64,000 nt of DNA from Streptomyces curacoi. GTDB lineage: Bacteria > Actinomycetota > Actinomycetes > Streptomycetales > Streptomycetaceae. Under the pieces are notes generated by a model that saw only the letters and a list, made by a program, of their open reading frames with translations, searched no databases and had not been told where the DNA came from. The stretch lies in contig NZ_KQ947985.1 of the NCBI RefSeq assembly GCF_001513975.1, forward strand, positions 186,001 to 250,000, in the 5' to 3' direction. Positions 17,081 through 26,508 of the stretch are shown here, piece after piece. Position 1 is the first letter of the stretch; every line of letters begins with the position of its first letter. The position numbers and the translations under genes are program-made.

Positions 17081-17659
17081 TCAGGGCGCGATGATCCGGC
17101 GCGCCGCCTCCTTGATCGAGGCGCGCAGCCGGTCGCGGTCGGGGTCCTCGCCGCCGACCAGGATGCGGCTCATCTGCGGCACGACGGTGGCCCAGTTGGC
17201 TATCGCGACCAGCAGGAACAGCAGGTCCTGGGCCGGGATCGCGTCGGTGATGACGCCGCGGTCCTGGCCGTCCCGGACCGCGGCGACCTTGTGGGCGTAG
17301 TGGTCCTGGCGCTCGGTCTCGTCGGGCAGTTCGGTGAAGCCGTACTGGATGCCCTCCCAGTAGAGGAGGCGCAGCAGTTCGGGGTGGGCGGCGTGGTAGT
17401 CCATCAGCCGGTCCAGCCAGCCCTCGATGTCGTCCGGGTCGACGGGGACGGCCGCCGCGAGGTCGACCATGCACCGGCCGAGGACCTTGGAGAACAGCTC
17501 CGCCTTGTTGCCGAAGTAGGCGTAGATGAGCTGCTTGTTGGCCTTGGCCTCGGCCGCGATGCGGTCGATACGGGCGCCGGCGATGCCGTAGCGGGCGAAC
17601 TCGGCGACGGCCGCGTCGAAGATGCGGGCCTTGGTGGCCTCGGGGTCCCTTACTCCCAT
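17081..17659 (-). CDS. TetR-family repressor, divergent from an MFS exporter
   Basis: 192 residues from ATG 17659. An N-terminal TetR helix-turn-helix (about 8-55: ARIFDAAVAEFARYGIAG, IAAEAKANKQLIYAYFGNK) is followed by an all-helical ligand domain. It is divergent from the MFS gene at 17802, and the 142-bp gap contains two matching inverted repeats, so it most likely represses the exporter and itself, with the exported compound as inducer. The open frame extends upstream through the operators, which argues for this internal start. Confidence 0.9.
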   Translation of the reverse strand: MGVRDPEATKARIFDAAVAEFARYGIAGARIDRIAAEAKANKQLIYAYFGNKAELFSKVLGRCMVDLAAAVPVDPDDIEGWLDRLMDYHAAHPELLRLLYWEGIQYGFTELPDETERQDHYAHKVAAVRDGQDRGVITDAIPAQDLLFLLVAIANWATVVPQMSRILVGGEDPDRDRLRASIKEAARRIIAP

Positions 17660-17681
17660 GGGATCAGGGTAGCGGGTAAGT

Positions 17682-17754
17682 AACCAACTGTTTGGTTGAC
17701 AGAGAATTCGGCGGCGGAGCAGACTGTCGACCGTGCCAACCAACCAGTTAGTTG
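17682..17754. promoter_or_regulatory. Two TetR operator candidates in the divergent promoter
   Basis: Site 1 (17682-17697) is AACCAACTGTTTGGTT, an inverted repeat. Site 2 (about 17738-17754) is AACCAACCAGTTAGTTG, with the same half-site. The two AACCAAC motifs are 56 bp apart. They lie between the TetR and MFS starts. Confidence 0.7.
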
Positions 17755-17801
17755 CTAGAGCGGGCTCGAAGGAGTCCGGGTTCGAAGGAGTTCCTCCGCT
17801 C

Positions 17802-19007
17802 ATGCCGTCGACCACCACAGCTCACCGTCTCCGGGCGTCGGCCCCTCGGACGGAGACGTCCCGCCTCTTCCTTCCCCTCGTCGCCCTCTGCTCCGCCGTC
17901 ACGGCCGCCAACATCTATCTCGCGGCCCCGCTGCTCTCGGTCATCGCGCGCGACTTCGGCACCGCTCCCTCGGCCGTCGCCTGGATCGCCTCGGTCGCGC
18001 AGTTCGGGTACGCCGCCGGTCTGCTCTTCTTCGCCCCGCTCGGCGACCGCGTGAGCCGCCGTCCGCTGGTCGCCGTCCTCTCGCTGGCCACGACGGCGGC
18101 CCTGGCCGTCGCCGCCGCGGCGTCCGGGACCACCGCGCTCGCGGCCGCCGTCCTCGTCGCCTCCGCCGCGACCGTCGTCCCGCAGCTGCTGGTCCCGCTC
18201 GTCGCCGAACGCGCCCCCGCCGACCGCCGCGCCCGCCATGTCGCCGCCGTCATCGCCGGACTGTTCACCGGCATCGTCGCGGCTCGCGTCCTCGGCGGCC
18301 TCGCCGGACAGGCCTTCGGCTGGCGGTGGGTGTTCCTGGGCGCGGCCGTCCTCACCGGCGTACTCGGCCTGCTGACCGCCGCCGCCCTGCCCGCCGAACG
18401 TCCCCGCCCCACCGGCGGCGGCCTCGGCGGTCTCCTCTCGGGCCTCACCGCGATGCCGGGCCTGGTGCGCCGCTCCCCTGACCTGTGGCGCGCCTGCATA
18501 CGGCAGGCCGGCATGTACGGCGCCTGGAGCGCCCTGTGGACCTCGCTGACCCTGCTGCTGACGGGGCAGCCCTACGCCCTGTCGACCGCGACCGCCGGGC
18601 TCTTCGGCCTCTTCGGGCTTACGGCGAGTGCCGTGGCACCGCTCGCGGGCGGCCTGGTCGACCGCTTCGGCGCCGCCAGGGTCGTACGGTCCGCGTATCT
18701 GCTGGCCGCCGTGTCCGTGCCGCTCTTCTGGCTGGGCGGGCAGGTGATGGTCGCGCTGTTCGTGGCCGCCGTCGTCATCCACGCCGCCCTGGTCGCGTCC
18801 CATGTCGCCAACCAGACCCTCGCCCTGACGACCACGTCCTCCCCCGCGACCGCCAACAGTGCCTACGTCGTCGCCGGTTTCGCGGGCGGCGCCACCGCTT
18901 CGGCCCTGGCGGGCTTCGCCTTCGGGCAGTGGGGGTGGGGCGGGGTTGTCGCGGTCGCGGGGGTGTGGCTGGTGCTGGGGTGGGGGCTTACTGGCGTACG
19001 GCGGTGA
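17802..19007 (+). CDS. MFS efflux transporter
   Basis: 401 residues, ATG 17802 (AAGGAG 11 bases upstream; the earlier in-frame GTG 17733 lies inside an operator). Twelve hydrophobic segments; the loop after TM2 reads GDRVSRRPL, the MFS motif A. It resembles arabinose-efflux-type drug exporters (LLSVIARDFGTAPSAVAWI at the start of TM1-TM2). Likely exports a toxic small molecule under control of the divergent TetR. The stop codon lies within the first unit of a 15-bp tandem array. Confidence 0.9.
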   Translation: MPSTTTAHRLRASAPRTETSRLFLPLVALCSAVTAANIYLAAPLLSVIARDFGTAPSAVAWIASVAQFGYAAGLLFFAPLGDRVSRRPLVAVLSLATTAALAVAAAASGTTALAAAVLVASAATVVPQLLVPLVAERAPADRRARHVAAVIAGLFTGIVAARVLGGLAGQAFGWRWVFLGAAVLTGVLGLLTAAALPAERPRPTGGGLGGLLSGLTAMPGLVRRSPDLWRACIRQAGMYGAWSALWTSLTLLLTGQPYALSTATAGLFGLFGLTASAVAPLAGGLVDRFGAARVVRSAYLLAAVSVPLFWLGGQVMVALFVAAVVIHAALVASHVANQTLALTTTSSPATANSAYVVAGFAGGATASALAGFAFGQWGWGGVVAVAGVWLVLGWGLTGVRR

Positions 19008-19212
19008 GCCGTGCGGTAGTGAGTCGTGCGGTAGTGAGTCGTGCAGTAGCGAGCCGTGCAGCGCTGAGTCGTACAGCAGTGATTCGTACGGCAGTGTTCG
19101 TATGGCGGTGAGTCCCACAGCGGTGAGCCGTACGGCGGTGAGTCCCACAGCCGTGAGCCGTACGGCGGTGAGTCCCACAGCCGTGAGCCGTACAGCGCTG
19201 AGCCGTACAGCG
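19004..19212. repeat. 15-bp tandem repeat array, 14 degenerate units
   Basis: Fourteen consecutive units of consensus GTGAGYCGTACRGCG, one of them 14 bp, run from the MFS stop codon to just before the terminator of the acyl-CoA ligase. Later units alternate GTGAGTCCCACAGCS and GTGAGCCGTACGGCG, a 30-bp higher-order repeat. It is open on both strands in some frames but shows no gene start. Confidence 0.9.
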
Positions 19213-19225
19213 TGAAGGCGTCGGT

Positions 19226-19254
19226 GGCCGGGACGAGTCCACCCCGTCCCGGCC
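19226..19254 (-). terminator. 10-bp hairpin after the acyl-CoA ligase
   Basis: GGCCGGGACG (19226-19235) pairs with CGTCCCGGCC (19245-19254), loop 9 bases, 12 bp downstream of the minus-strand ligase stop. Confidence 0.7.
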
Positions 19255-19266
19255 GCCGTACACCTC

Positions 19267-20922
<1,656 letters not shown>

Positions 20923-20981
20923 GGCGTCCTCCCGGGGCGACATTGCCTACGCGGTAGTAAGGGCTGCGGAGATTCTGCGCG

Positions 20982-20997
20982 CATACCGCGCGGTATG
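20982..20997. promoter_or_regulatory. 16-bp perfect palindrome upstream of the acyl-CoA ligase
   Basis: CATACCGCGCGGTATG is a perfect dyad 60 bp upstream of the ligase start. Its size and ATACCG-CGGTAT arms match operators of TetR-type fatty-acid or ligand-responsive repressors. The regulator is not evident nearby. Confidence 0.6.
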
Positions 20998-21072
20998 TCA
21001 CTAGGGTCGGCCGATCGATCATGTCACGTTGCGTTCATGCGGTTGTGCCGGTAACGGAGCCGTGCCTCCCCG

Positions 21073-21642
21073 CTAACGGACCAGCCCCAGCTCAGGGTCC
21101 TCGCGCAGCTTCCCGAGGGCTCGTGACACGGCCGACTTCACCGTGCCGACGGACACCCCGAGCACCTCGGCCGTCTGGACCTCACTGAGGTCCTCGTAGT
21201 ACCGCAGGACGACCATCGCCCGCTGCCGTGCCGGTAGCCGCATGATCGCCCGCCACATGGCGTCGTGCAGCGCCTGCCGCTCCGCGGGGTCGTCGTCCTG
21301 GCTGGGTACGGGCTCCGGCTCGGGCAGCTCGTCGCAGGCGAACTCGTCCACCTTGCGCTTGCGCCACTGCGAGGTCCGGGTGTTCAGCAGCGCCCTGCGC
21401 ACATAGCCGTCGAGCGCGCGATGGTCCTCGATGCGCTCCCAGGCGACGTATGTCTTCGTGAGCGCGGTCTGCAGCAGGTCCTCGGCGTCGCTCGGGTTCG
21501 CGGTGAGCGACCGGGCGGTACGCAGCAGCACCGGCTGGCGGGCCCGCACATACGACGTGAAGGAGGGGTACGTCGCGTTCGGGAAGGTCTGCCTCGCTGA
21601 TGTAGCGGCGTCGGAAGCGCTGGTGCAGACGGGTGTGGTCAT
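21073..21642 (-). CDS. SigE-family (ECF) RNA polymerase sigma factor
   Basis: 189 residues from ATG 21642. Region 2 is around 30-95 (YVRARQPVLLRTARSLT, DAEDLLQTALTKTYVAW) and region 4 around 130-180 (LPARQRAMVVLRYYEDLSEV, then VSVGTVKSAVSRALGKLRE). This matches the actinobacterial SigE-family ECF group. No anti-sigma gene is adjacent: downstream is the acyl-CoA ligase and upstream the repeat array. The product should direct transcription of an extracytoplasmic-stress or developmental regulon. Confidence 0.9.
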   Translation of the reverse strand: MTTPVCTSASDAATSARQTFPNATYPSFTSYVRARQPVLLRTARSLTANPSDAEDLLQTALTKTYVAWERIEDHRALDGYVRRALLNTRTSQWRKRKVDEFACDELPEPEPVPSQDDDPAERQALHDAMWRAIMRLPARQRAMVVLRYYEDLSEVQTAEVLGVSVGTVKSAVSRALGKLREDPELGLVR

Positions 21643-21803
21643 GGCTCCACGCTATGAGCGGCCCCTGCCTCGGCGGATCGGCCGCAGGTGCCGAAGCAGC
21701 GTCCGCCTCAGGTTGTAGGGGTGGGGCTGACTCCACCTCCTGAAGGTGGACGAGCGAGGGACACCTCATGCGGGATTACCCCTGGGGGTCACCCATCGGC
21801 ACG

Positions 21804-22165
21804 GCAGGGTCAGGGCCGTCCGGCGGTGGGAGGGTCAGGGCCGTCCGGCGGTGGCAGACCCCGGGCCGTCCGGCGGTGGCAGACCCCGGGCATCCATCGG
21901 CGGGAGGCCCAGGTCACCACCCACCGGCGGGAAGGCCCAGGCGCCGCCCACCAGCGGGAAGGCCCAGGTCACCGCCCGCCAGCGGAATGGCCGTGGTCGC
22001 CCACCGGTGGGAAGGCCCGGTCGCCACCCACCACCGGCGACGAGGCCCAGGTCACCACCCACCAGCGGGAGGTCCGCGGTCACCCACCAGCGCTAAGGTC
22101 CCGGCCCCACCAACCGGCGGCAGGACCAGCTGTCCCGCCCGCGACAAGGCCCAGGTCACCCGTCG
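21804..22165. repeat. Degenerate 25-30 bp tandem repeat array
   Basis: Block A (about 21804-21890) has three copies of a unit like GGGCCGTCCGGCGGTGGCAG. Block B (about 21895-22165) has about eight diverged copies built on CAGCGGGAAGGCCCAGGTCA and CCACCCACCAGCG motifs, 25-31 bp each. The array spans the interval between the Ltp2-like stop and the sigma-factor promoter and runs into the last codons of the Ltp2-like gene. It has no unique spacers. Confidence 0.8.
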
Positions 22166-23322
22166 GCAGTAAGGACCAGCCCCGACGTCGGCACCCCCGT
22201 GCCCGCCGTCACCAGCACCCGGGCTGCCCCGGCTATCTGGTTCACGGACGTCCCCCACACCTGCTTCACCCCCTCCGCGATGCCGTTCATCCCGTGCAGA
22301 TACGCCTCGCCCAGCTGCCCTCCGTGGGTGTTGAGCGGCAGCCGCTCCGCGGCGACGAAGTCTCCGGCCTCCCCCTTTCCGCAGAACCCGAACTCCTCCA
22401 ACTGCATCAGTACGAACGGCGTGAAGTGGTCGTACAGGATCCCCACGTCGATCTCCCCCGGCCCCAGCCCCGCCGTCCGCCACAGTTGCCGCGCCACCAC
22501 GGCCATCTCCGGCAGGCCGGTGAGGTCGTCCCGGTAGAAGCTCGTCATCTGCTCCTGCCCGCGGCCGGCGCCCTGGGCCGCCGCCGCTATGACGGCCGGC
22601 GGGTGGGGCAGGTCGCGGGCCCGGTCGATGGACGTGACGACGAGCGCCTGGCCGCCGTCCGTCTCCTGGCAGCAGTCCAGCAGCCGCAGCGGCTCGACGA
22701 TCCAGCGCGAGGCCGCGTGGTCGGCGAGGGTGATGGGTCTGCCGTGGAAGTACGCGGCCGGGTTGGTCGCCGCGTACCTGCGGTCCATGACCGCCACATG
22801 CCCGAACACCTCCGGCGTCAGCCCGTACGTGTACAGATACCGCTGGGCCGCCATCGCCACCCACGACGCGGGCGTGAGCAGCCCGAACGGCAGCGACCAG
22901 CCGAGCGCCACGCCCTCCGCCGACGGCTCCCGATGCTGCACTCCCGAGCCGAAGCGCCGCCCCGACCGCTCGTTGAACGCCCGGTAGCAGACCACCACCT
23001 CGGCGACCCCCGTCGCCACGGCGAGCGCCGCCTGCTGGACGGTCGCGCAGGCCGCCCCGCCGCCGTAGTGGACACGGGAGAAGAAGGACAGCTCTCCCAT
23101 CCCGCAGGCCTGGGCCACGGTGATCTCCGGGCTGGTGTCCATCGTGAACGTCACCATCCCGTCCACGTCCCCGGGCGTCAGCCCCGCGTCGTCCAGCGCG
23201 GCCCGCACCGCCTCCACGGCCAGCCGGAGCTCGCTGCGGCCCGAGTCCTTGGAGAACTCGGTGGCCCCGACCCCGACGATCGCCGCCCGCCCGGCGAGGG
23301 CGTCCCGCGCACGGACGCTCAT
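22156..23322 (-). CDS. Ltp2-like lipid-transfer thiolase / acyl-CoA retro-aldolase
   Basis: 388 residues; ATG 23322 overlaps the preceding stop (ATGA). A thiolase-fold protein of the SCP-x/lipid-transfer type: AAIVGVGATEFSKDSG at the N-terminus, VHYGGGAACATVQQAALAV at the nucleophile elbow region and NTHGGQLGEAYLHGMN near the C-terminus. In actinobacterial steroid catabolism Ltp2 works with the DUF35 domain of ChsH2 to cleave the side chain after ChsH1/ChsH2 hydration. The immediate neighbours supply exactly those partners. Exact substrate here is inference. Confidence 0.85.
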   Translation of the reverse strand: MSVRARDALAGRAAIVGVGATEFSKDSGRSELRLAVEAVRAALDDAGLTPGDVDGMVTFTMDTSPEITVAQACGMGELSFFSRVHYGGGAACATVQQAALAVATGVAEVVVCYRAFNERSGRRFGSGVQHREPSAEGVALGWSLPFGLLTPASWVAMAAQRYLYTYGLTPEVFGHVAVMDRRYAATNPAAYFHGRPITLADHAASRWIVEPLRLLDCCQETDGGQALVVTSIDRARDLPHPPAVIAAAAQGAGRGQEQMTSFYRDDLTGLPEMAVVARQLWRTAGLGPGEIDVGILYDHFTPFVLMQLEEFGFCGKGEAGDFVAAERLPLNTHGGQLGEAYLHGMNGIAEGVKQVWGTSVNQIAGAARVLVTAGTGVPTSGLVLTADG

Positions 23323-23738
23323 GCCGGGCCCGCCGACGGGACTGTGGCCGTCGTCCCCGCCGGGACGGTGACCGTCACCGTGCCGGTCACATGTCTGCCG
23401 ATGCTGTTCGCGCCGACCACCCGTACCGTCGCCGTGTCGTCGTCGACCTCCTCGACCGTGCCCCTGAGCACCATGGTGTCTCCCGGGTAGTTGGGCGCCC
23501 CGAGCCGTATGGCCACCCTGCGCAGTACGGCCGTCGGTCCGAAGTGATCGGTGATGTAGCGGCCGACCAGGCCGTTCGTCGTCAGGATGTTCATGAAGAT
23601 GTCGGGGGAGCCCTTCTGGCGGGCCAGCTCCGCGTCGTGGTGCACGTCCTGGTAGTCGCGCGAGGCGATGGCACCGGCGACGATCAGTGTGCGGGTGATC
23701 TCCAGCTCCAGCGGCGGCAGTTCGTCCCCGGCGTTCAT
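23319..23738 (-). CDS. MaoC-like dehydratase subunit (ChsH1-like)
   Basis: 139 residues; start ATG 23738 overlaps the upstream stop and its own stop overlaps the next start. A single hot-dog domain with the hydratase-like segment GAIASRDYQDVHHDAELA (Asp and His in the D-x(4)-H layout) and IFMNILTTNGLVGRYITD. ChsH1 pairs with the MaoC domain of ChsH2 to hydrate an enoyl-CoA. The overlapping operon order ChsH2-ChsH1-Ltp2 supports that role. Confidence 0.85.
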   Translation of the reverse strand: MNAGDELPPLELEITRTLIVAGAIASRDYQDVHHDAELARQKGSPDIFMNILTTNGLVGRYITDHFGPTAVLRRVAIRLGAPNYPGDTMVLRGTVEEVDDDTATVRVVGANSIGRHVTGTVTVTVPAGTTATVPSAGPA

Positions 23739-24685
23739 ACCGTCTCCTCCCGGACCCGCCAGATCGGCAGCACCAACTCCTCGTCGTACTCCTGGAATCC
23801 GAGTCGCACCGGCAGTCCGATCCGGACCTTGTCGTACGGCACTCCGGCTACGTTGCCGATCATCCGCACGCCTTCCGCCAGCTCGATCAAGCCGACCGCG
23901 TAAGGAGGGTCGAAGGCCGGGAACGGCGGGTGGTGCATCACGACGTACGAATAGACCGTGCCCTCGCCGCTCGCCTCGACCGTGTCCCAGTCCAGGCCGC
24001 CGCAGGCGTTGCAGCCGGGCAGCCAGGGGTGGCGCAGGGCGCCGCAGCCGGTGCAGCGCTGGATGAGCAGTCTGTGCTGCCGGACGCCCTCCCAGAAGCC
24101 GGCGTTGTCGCGGTTCACGACGGGGCGCGGGCGAGAGGGCTGCTTCCGCGCGCCTGGCCGACCTGCCTGACGCCGGGGTGCGTACTTGAGGATGCGGAAG
24201 CGGTGAGTGCCCGCGAGGTCGGGGCCGGCGCGGATGTCCATGCGGGTCGTGACGAAGTAGCCCGTGCCGAGCTTCGTCGTCTTCTTCTCCGACACCGACT
24301 CGATCACCGAGTCGAAGGAGATCTCGTCCCCGGGCCGCAGGGGCCGTAGATAGTCCTGCTCGCAGTCCGTGGCGACCACCGAGGTGTACCCCGCCTCGTC
24401 GAGCAGACCGAGCAGCTCCTCGTACGTCTGGGTGCGTCCCGTATGGCCGGAGAGGCCGCCCATGGTCCACGCCTGGAGCATGGTGGGCGGGGCGATCGCG
24501 TCCGGTCCCGAGTACGCCGGGTTGGTGTCGCCCATGGCCTCGCACCAGTGCCGGATCATGGGCGCGTTGACGGGGTCCTTGCCCACGCCGGCTACAGCGG
24601 CCGGCCGGCCCTCATAGGCCTTCAGCCGTGTCTCCAGCTCGTCGATCGCTTCCCTGTCATGGCTCAGCCCCAGCTCGTACTTCAC
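23735..24685 (-). CDS. MaoC-DUF35 fusion (ChsH2-like)
   Basis: 316 residues from GTG 24685 (VKYELGLSHD), preferred over ATG 24766 because of a GAGGGGGCGA site. The N-terminal half is MaoC-like (NAPMIRHWCEAMGDTNPAYS). The C-terminal half is DUF35: a zinc ribbon (CTGCGALRHPWLPGCNACGG) and an OB fold. ChsH2 uses the first half with ChsH1 for hydration and the second to recruit the Ltp2 aldolase. First gene of the overlapping trio. Confidence 0.85.
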   Translation of the reverse strand: MKYELGLSHDREAIDELETRLKAYEGRPAAVAGVGKDPVNAPMIRHWCEAMGDTNPAYSGPDAIAPPTMLQAWTMGGLSGHTGRTQTYEELLGLLDEAGYTSVVATDCEQDYLRPLRPGDEISFDSVIESVSEKKTTKLGTGYFVTTRMDIRAGPDLAGTHRFRILKYAPRRQAGRPGARKQPSRPRPVVNRDNAGFWEGVRQHRLLIQRCTGCGALRHPWLPGCNACGGLDWDTVEASGEGTVYSYVVMHHPPFPAFDPPYAVGLIELAEGVRMIGNVAGVPYDKVRIGLPVRLGFQEYDEELVLPIWRVREETV

Positions 24686-24918
24686 CGTCGCCCCCTCGTC
24701 CTCATCGCCCCACGGCGCATCGCGCTGACACTTCTGGTACACCGCGACCGCCGATCCGGTTCCCACGAGTTCGGGGCCAGCCGCTGCACTGCCACGAAGC
24801 CCCTACGAAGGTTTCTGACTGTCCGTCAGATAGCGCACGCTGTCAAGGCCGCCCGGAGACGCCTGAAAACGCCTGCGCGGCGGCACCGAAGTACCGCCGC
24901 GCAGACGCGTTACACCCC

Positions 24919-24969
24919 ACAAAGCACACCCACACAAAGCACACCCACACAGAGCACACCCACACAGAT
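24919..24969. repeat. 15-bp tandem repeat (3.4 units)
   Basis: ACAAAGCACACCCAC occurs at 24919-24933 and 24934-24948, then ACAGAGCACACCCAC at 24949-24963, with a partial fourth unit. It lies in an otherwise empty gap upstream of the ChsH2-like gene. Confidence 0.9.
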
Positions 24970-25023
24970 CGAGAGGGCCGGTGCATGAGCACCGGGGCAC
25001 CGACCCTCTCAGCTCACCTCAGC

Positions 25024-25189
25024 TCACCACCACAGCGGCGTGAAGTGGACGGCCGCGTTGTCGTCGCCCTGGTTGACGGACGTGGACGCGGAGCCGTTGA
25101 CCTGGGCCGTGCTGCTCCGGTTCGAGGGCGGCGGCGAGCGGAATGGCGGAGACCGCGGCGATGACGCGGGCGGTACGGATGCTTGCCAT
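25024..25189 (-). pseudogene. Small secreted protein gene with internal deletion and frameshift
   Basis: ATG 25189 follows a strong GGAGGAACGAC site and encodes a signal peptide (MASIRTARVIAAVSAIPLAA). After about 22 codons the frame changes: the expected continuation is in the +1 frame and ends SSTAQVNGSASTSVNQGDDN then VHFTPLWW at stop 25024. I recall Streptomyces homologues of ~90-100 residues with the same two ends and an Asn/Gln/Ser-rich middle; that middle is missing here. Without the frameshift repaired, the product would be a misframed basic peptide. Confidence 0.65.
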
Positions 25190-25541
25190 GTCGTTCCTCC
25201 AGAACAGGTACGCCCAGGCTCCCCGCCGGGCGCACACGTGGTGCATGAAGCACTGCTCGTTCCAAGGCAGTTGGTCGACCGCCCCGGAGTCGTACACGAC
25301 GTCGCGAGATCAGAGTTGCCCACCGAATCCCCGGCGAACCACCCTGGAAGCCGCTATTCGCCCTGAAGCGTGATGACTAGTCGATAAACCATTTTCGTCA
25401 CTTCCAGCCCCCGGACCCGGGTAGCGCGAAGAGCTCCACCCAAGCCCCACCAGGGGCGAAGCACCCGCCGCAGACTTCCGGACCCATCCCCCCCCGACCC
25501 GCGAATCACCGACGGAGCACCCGAGTGCCCCTTTCCTTTTT
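25190..25541. other. Intergenic between the secreted-protein remnant and a primase-like gene
   Basis: About 350 bp with no supported gene; it should hold the promoter of the secreted-protein remnant. No hairpin or repeat stands out. Confidence 0.4.
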
Positions 25542-25555
25542 CGAACATTCGTACG
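25542..25555. promoter_or_regulatory. SOS-box-like motif upstream of the primase/polymerase gene
   Basis: CGAACATTCGTACG matches the actinobacterial LexA pattern CGAAC-N4-GTTCG at all but one position. CGAACAT also recurs 13 bp further on (25555-25561). It lies 12 bp before ATG 25567. Confidence 0.4.
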
Positions 25556-25566
25556 AACATAGAGGC

Positions 25567-26433
25567 ATGGCCACCACCGACCGGCAGGCCACGACGCTGG
25601 CCCTCGCACACGCCCTGTCAGCCGCCGAACGCGGACTGGCCGTCATCCCCCTGTCCCGGACGAAGCTCCCGGCCCTGCGCTCCCCGCACCGCGACGACCC
25701 CGCTCCCGCCCCCTGCCACGGCGAGTGCGGGCGCTTCGGGCACGGGGTCTACGACGCCTCCACCGACCCGGCCCGCATCCGCGAACTCTTCGCGGCCGCC
25801 CCCTGGGCGACGGGCTACGGCATCGCGTGCGGACTGCCCCCGCACCACCTGATCGGCATCGACCTCGACACCAAATCCGGTACGGACTCCTCGGCCGCCC
25901 TGCGCGTACTGGCCCTTCGCCACCTGTTCACGATTCCGCCGACGGTGGTCGTCCTGACCCCGAGCGGCGGCCGCCACCTCTGGCTGACCGGCCCGCCCGA
26001 CGTCGTCGTCCCCAACTCGGCGGGACGTCTCGCACCCGGCATCGACATCCGAGGAGCCGGTGGCTACCTCGTGGGCCCCGGCTCCCGCACCGACCACGGC
26101 GTGTACAGCACCGCTCCCGGCACCTCCCACATCGCCCCCGCGCCCTGTCCGCGCGCCCTCCTGCGCCTGCTCCTCCCCCCACCGCGCACCCACCACCCCA
26201 CGCCCCCGTCGACCGGCGGACACGGGCAGGGGCTCGTCCAGTTCGTGCTCGCCGCCCACGAGGGTCAGCGCAACACCCGTCTGTTCTGGGCGGCCTGCCG
26301 CGCCTACGAGGACGGCATCGGCCCCGCCCTCGTCGAGCCCCTCGTCGAGGCGGCCCTCAACACCGGCCTGACCGAACGCGAGGCCCGCGCGACGATCGCG
26401 TCGGCGGCGCGGATGATGGGGCACCGGCCCTGA
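25567..26433 (+). CDS. Bifunctional primase/polymerase N-terminal domain protein
   Basis: 288 residues from ATG 25567 (an upstream in-frame GTG at 25525 is possible). The archaeo-eukaryotic primase-like fold shows LIGIDLDTKSG (the acidic DxD metal motif, about residue 95), LTPSGGRHLWLTG and PGIDIRGAGGYLVGPGS. The C-terminal 80 residues are helical (GQRNTRLFWAACRAYEDG, LTEREARATIASAARMMG), resembling the DNA-binding tail of plasmid or phage Prim-Pol proteins. No helicase domain is attached. It could act in repair or in element replication; catalytic residues look intact. Confidence 0.85.
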   Translation: MATTDRQATTLALAHALSAAERGLAVIPLSRTKLPALRSPHRDDPAPAPCHGECGRFGHGVYDASTDPARIRELFAAAPWATGYGIACGLPPHHLIGIDLDTKSGTDSSAALRVLALRHLFTIPPTVVVLTPSGGRHLWLTGPPDVVVPNSAGRLAPGIDIRGAGGYLVGPGSRTDHGVYSTAPGTSHIAPAPCPRALLRLLLPPPRTHHPTPPSTGGHGQGLVQFVLAAHEGQRNTRLFWAACRAYEDGIGPALVEPLVEAALNTGLTEREARATIASAARMMGHRP

Positions 26434-26508
26434 CGGGGACCGGCCCGGCGTCCGACAGGCCTCGAAATTCAGGGGAGATCGATGCACCGCCGCCCTAGGG
26501 TGCCGACC

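Noticed and set aside
21804..22165. Possible CRISPR array
   Set aside because: Units are adjacent and diverged, with no constant repeat and no unique spacers; no cas genes in the window.
23780..24545. Upstream extension of the ChsH1-like frame
   Set aside because: It is a shadow of the ChsH2-like gene; the ATGA overlap at 23735-23738 fixes the start.
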